The notes under the pieces were generated by a model. It was not told the DNA's origin. It did no database searches and worked only from the letters and a program-made list of their open reading frames with translations. From an uncultured Oscillospiraceae bacterium (GTDB taxonomy: Bacteria; Bacillota; Clostridia; Oscillospirales; Oscillospiraceae): 7,067 nt of DNA. Positions within the stretch are counted from its first letter, which is position 1; each line of letters starts with the position of its first letter. A program made the position numbers and the translations under genes. The stretch is from contig CAJOFW010000063.1 of assembly GCA_905234005.1 (NCBI GenBank), forward strand, positions 1-7,067, written 5' to 3'. Below are positions 5,826 to 7,067 of the stretch, piece by piece.

Positions 5826-5873
5826 CAGCGCCCCGGAAGGACGATCCTTCCGGGGCGCTGCCGCGCTGTTTTT
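5826..5873 (+). terminator. Intrinsic terminator of the NUDIX-tldDE operon
   Basis: CAGCGCCCCGGAAGGA (5826-5841) pairs perfectly with TCCTTCCGGGGCGCTG (5845-5860): 16 base pairs around a CGA loop. A five-T run lies at 5869-5873. An alternative pairing of ACAGCGC (5825-5831) with GCGCTGT (5863-5869) would place the Ts directly at the stem base. On the minus strand no T-tract follows, so it acts mainly on plus-strand transcripts. Confidence 0.85.
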
Positions 5874-5898
5874 CCGACGGAACAAATCCGCCCGCCGT

Positions 5899-5999
5899 CT
5901 AATACTGTTCTCCAACGAAAAGCTTTGTCTCGTTACCGGGCGCAAAGCCCCGGAAACGCTGCCTTTTCAAAGCGAATATAAAGTTCTTTTTGGATACTT
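5899..5999 (-). repeat. Intergenic repeat, copy B, inverted relative to copy A
   Basis: Read on the minus strand, this 101-bp stretch lines up with 1-100 with 13 mismatches and one extra C. It lies immediately 3' of the carbon-nitrogen hydrolase gene and in its direction of transcription. Within it, CCGGGC (5936-5941) and GCCCCGG (5947-5953) can form a small stem that is weaker in copy A. A frame is open through the copy on the minus strand, ending at 5899, but it is out of frame with the hydrolase. The unit lacks transposase or obvious terminal inverted repeats and looks like a dispersed, non-coding 3'-flanking element. Confidence 0.85.
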
Positions 6000-6020
6000 T
6001 TTCTTTCAGGAAAAAGTATC
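5993..6020 (-). other. Perfect 11-bp hairpin spanning the hydrolase stop codon
   Basis: GATACTTTTTC (5993-6003 on the plus strand) pairs exactly with GAAAAAGTATC (6010-6020) around a 6-base loop. The stem includes the last codons of the minus-strand hydrolase, and the loop holds its TGA stop (6008-6006). It joins directly to repeat copy B, whose first heptamer is part of the stem. No T-tract follows on the minus strand, so it is more likely a transcript-end or attenuation structure, or the boundary of the repeat unit, than a standard terminator. Confidence 0.6.
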
Positions 6021-6833
6021 GATCCGGTAGACGTCCGTCCGTCTGGCGGACAGAAGCGGGAGCTGGGCGCGGACGTCGTCGACCGCGGCAAGGTCGATCT
6101 CGGTGACCTGTACGCCGGGCTTTTCGTCCATCTGCGCCGCCACGTCCCCCCACGGGGACACGACGATGCTGTGGCCCCACGCGTGATAGCCGGCCCGGGT
6201 ATCGAGCGCGCCGGACGTGCCGACGTACCAGCACTGGTTGTCTACGGCCCTGGCCCGGAAGCACAGCTCCCAGTGCGCCGGGCCGCTTGTCCCGTTGAAC
6301 GAGGCCGGGACGAGCACCACCCGCGCCCCCCGCAGCGCCATCAGCCGCGCAAGCTCCGGGAACCGGATGTCGAAGCAGACGCAAAGCCCCATCGGCCCGA
6401 ACGCCGTATCGAACACCGTGACCGCGTCGCCCGCCGTCAGCGTGTCCGACTCCCGAAAGCGCTGCCCGCCGCGTATGTCCACGTCGAAGAGGTGCATTTT
6501 CCGGTGCTTTGCGAGCATGGCCCCGTCCGGGCCGAAGACATACGCCGTGTTGTACACCCGTCCGTCCGCGCCAAGCTCCGGCGCCGTCCCCGCCGACAGC
6601 AGCACGCCGTGCCGCGCCGCAAGGCCGCCCAGCGCCCGCCACGTCCCGCCGCCCTCCGGCTCCGCGTACGCGGGAAAGCACGCCGTGTCATACGGACAGC
6701 AGAACATCTCCCCGAGCGCCACGAGATCGGGCCGCTGCGCGTCCAGCGCGTCCATGGCGTCCGATACCGCGCACAGGTTCGCGTCCGCGTCCGCGCTCGC
6801 CGCAAGCTGTATCTGCGCGATTTTCATTTTCAT
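6006..6833 (-). CDS. Carbon-nitrogen hydrolase (Nit/omega-amidase-like nitrilase superfamily)
   Basis: The 275-residue cytoplasmic enzyme has the full nitrilase-superfamily triad: Glu42 in LVALGEMF, Lys112 in KHRKMHLFD and Cys153 in GLCVCFDIRFPEL. The overall pattern (KIAQIQL start, HLFDVDI, RFPELARLMALRGA, PASFN) is closest to the Nit2/omega-amidase branch. That branch deaminates alpha-ketoglutaramate and alpha-ketosuccinamate in glutamine and asparagine transamination metabolism. Other amidases of the family share these motifs, so the exact substrate is open. The ATG at 6833 is chosen over the next in-frame ATG at 6827 because GGAAGGGG (6850-6843) lies upstream at usable distance and the family begins at the Lys-Ile-Ala-Gln strand. 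It is transcribed alone, convergent with the tldDE operon and divergent from the gene at 6987. Its end is overlapped by a hairpin and followed by repeat copy B. Confidence 0.93.
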   Translation of the reverse strand: MKMKIAQIQLAASADADANLCAVSDAMDALDAQRPDLVALGEMFCCPYDTACFPAYAEPEGGGTWRALGGLAARHGVLLSAGTAPELGADGRVYNTAYVFGPDGAMLAKHRKMHLFDVDIRGGQRFRESDTLTAGDAVTVFDTAFGPMGLCVCFDIRFPELARLMALRGARVVLVPASFNGTSGPAHWELCFRARAVDNQCWYVGTSGALDTRAGYHAWGHSIVVSPWGDVAAQMDEKPGVQVTEIDLAAVDDVRAQLPLLSARRTDVYRIDTFS

Positions 6834-6874
6834 GCCGTCAGGCCCCTTCCAAAGCGTTTTCCTGAAAAATCACA

Positions 6875-6902
6875 TTGCATTTCGCCGCGAGACTGTTATA
6901 AT
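6875..6902 (+). promoter_or_regulatory. Strong extended -10 promoter for the secreted-protein gene
   Basis: A TTGCAT -35 box (6875-6880) is separated by 16 bases from a perfect TATAAT (6897-6902), preceded by TGT, an extended -10 element. Transcription would start near 6909, leaving a leader of about 78 bases before the ATG at 6987. The -35 sequence and spacing are identical to those of the ybaK promoter at 688-715. Confidence 0.75.
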
Positions 6903-6929
6903 ATTACATCATACAACCGTTCACGGCAA
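6901..6929 (-). promoter_or_regulatory. Candidate divergent promoter for the carbon-nitrogen hydrolase
   Basis: On the minus strand a TTGCCG box (6929-6924) and a TAATAT box (6906-6901) are 17 bases apart, each matching four of six consensus bases. The -10 overlaps the plus-strand -10 by two bases in the shared TATAATATTA segment, so the two promoters could not be occupied at once. The leader to the ATG at 6833 would be about 60 bases. Confidence 0.4.
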
Positions 6930-6935
6930 CCGATA

Positions 6936-6955
6936 CCGGCCGAATCCGGCCGATT
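6936..6955 (+). repeat. 10-bp tandem duplication forming a hairpin in a 5' leader
   Basis: CCGGCCGAAT and CCGGCCGATT lie end to end. Because CGGCCG is itself palindromic, the two copies can pair (6937-6942 with 6947-6952) around an AATC loop. The structure lies in the leader of the gene at 6987, downstream of its promoter, and could affect translation or mRNA stability. A short TTCCATTCCATT tandem follows it. Confidence 0.4.
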
Positions 6956-6986
6956 CCATTCCATTGCCTGTCAGGATGACCACACC

Positions 6987-7067
6987 ATGAAGCGAACATT
7001 CTACCTCGCGGCGGCGCTGCTTCTGTGCCTTGCGCTGCTGTTCGCGCCGGGTCTCGCGGATGAGGAC
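6987..7067 (+). CDS. N-terminus of a secreted protein (cut by the window edge)
   Basis: Only 27 residues are present. They begin MKRTFYLAAALLLCLALLFA and continue PGLADED. This is a classic Sec signal peptide: a Lys-Arg n-region, a hydrophobic core at about residues 5-20 and a likely cleavage after Gly-Leu-Ala (residue 24). The Cys14 lies within the core and is not in a proper lipobox position, so a lipoprotein is less likely. AGGA (6973-6976) about ten bases upstream serves as ribosome binding site. An earlier ATG at 6976 encodes only MTTP and stops in an ATGA overlap with this start. A strong promoter lies at 6875-6902. The mature protein lies outside the window, so no function can be given. 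Confidence 0.75.
   Translation, partial: MKRTFYLAAALLLCLALLFAPGLADED

Noticed and set aside
5826..5860. Bidirectional terminator serving the hydrolase as well
   Set aside because: On the minus strand the stem is followed by TGTATCAATC, with no T-tract.
5899..6681. 260-codon minus-strand open frame over the hydrolase and repeat B
   Set aside because: It is out of frame with the hydrolase, which carries a complete catalytic triad, and reads as Arg/Gly-rich shadow. Only its tail across the repeat is of interest.
1..7067. CRISPR array, tRNA, rRNA, IS element or toxin-antitoxin module
   Set aside because: No regularly spaced repeats, tRNA-like cloverleaf, transposase or paired small toxin-antitoxin genes were seen on reading either strand.

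Overview
The window looks like chromosomal DNA of a high-GC Firmicute, most likely a gut-type Clostridia (Oscillospirales or Christensenellales-like). This is inferred from the GC-rich coding sequence with AT-rich promoters, the AGGAGG-type ribosome binding sites, and gene families common in that group: Nudix_N-type NUDIX hydrolase, paired short ChrA proteins and a TldD/TldE pair. No rRNA, tRNA, CRISPR array, insertion sequence or phage gene was seen.

Layout. Positions 1-100 hold one copy of an intergenic repeat. A second copy lies in inverted orientation at 5899-5999, so the pair brackets most of the window. Positions 101-522 have no convincing gene but are rich in inverted repeats, including a long RNA-like hairpin at 174-264. 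A 47-residue single-pass membrane protein (523-666, minus) is divergent from an operon of ybaK-type aminoacyl-tRNA deacylase, chrA-1 and chrA-2 (782-2393, plus), in which each junction is an ATGA stop/start overlap. A second plus-strand operon (2457-5807) encodes a NUDIX hydrolase, TldD and TldE, and ends at a strong intrinsic terminator (5826-5873). A convergent minus-strand carbon-nitrogen hydrolase (6006-6833) has a perfect hairpin across its stop codon, with the second repeat copy directly behind it. A divergent promoter region then leads into a secreted protein truncated by the window edge (6987-7067).

How the genes may work together. The ChrA halves probably form a two-subunit inner-membrane anion transporter, and the deacylase is translationally coupled to them. 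TldD carries the HExxxH zinc site and the distal Cys; TldE is its non-catalytic partner, so together they should form the heteromeric TldD/E peptidase. No RiPP precursor or toxin substrate is visible nearby. The NUDIX protein and the carbon-nitrogen hydrolase look like metabolite-repair or salvage enzymes.

Most of the window is ordinary housekeeping or accessory metabolism. The parts that known families do not explain are the inverted 100-bp repeat pair, the structured gene-free stretch at 101-522, and the overlapping divergent promoter around 6875-6929. I see no clear evidence of a wholly new multi-gene system.
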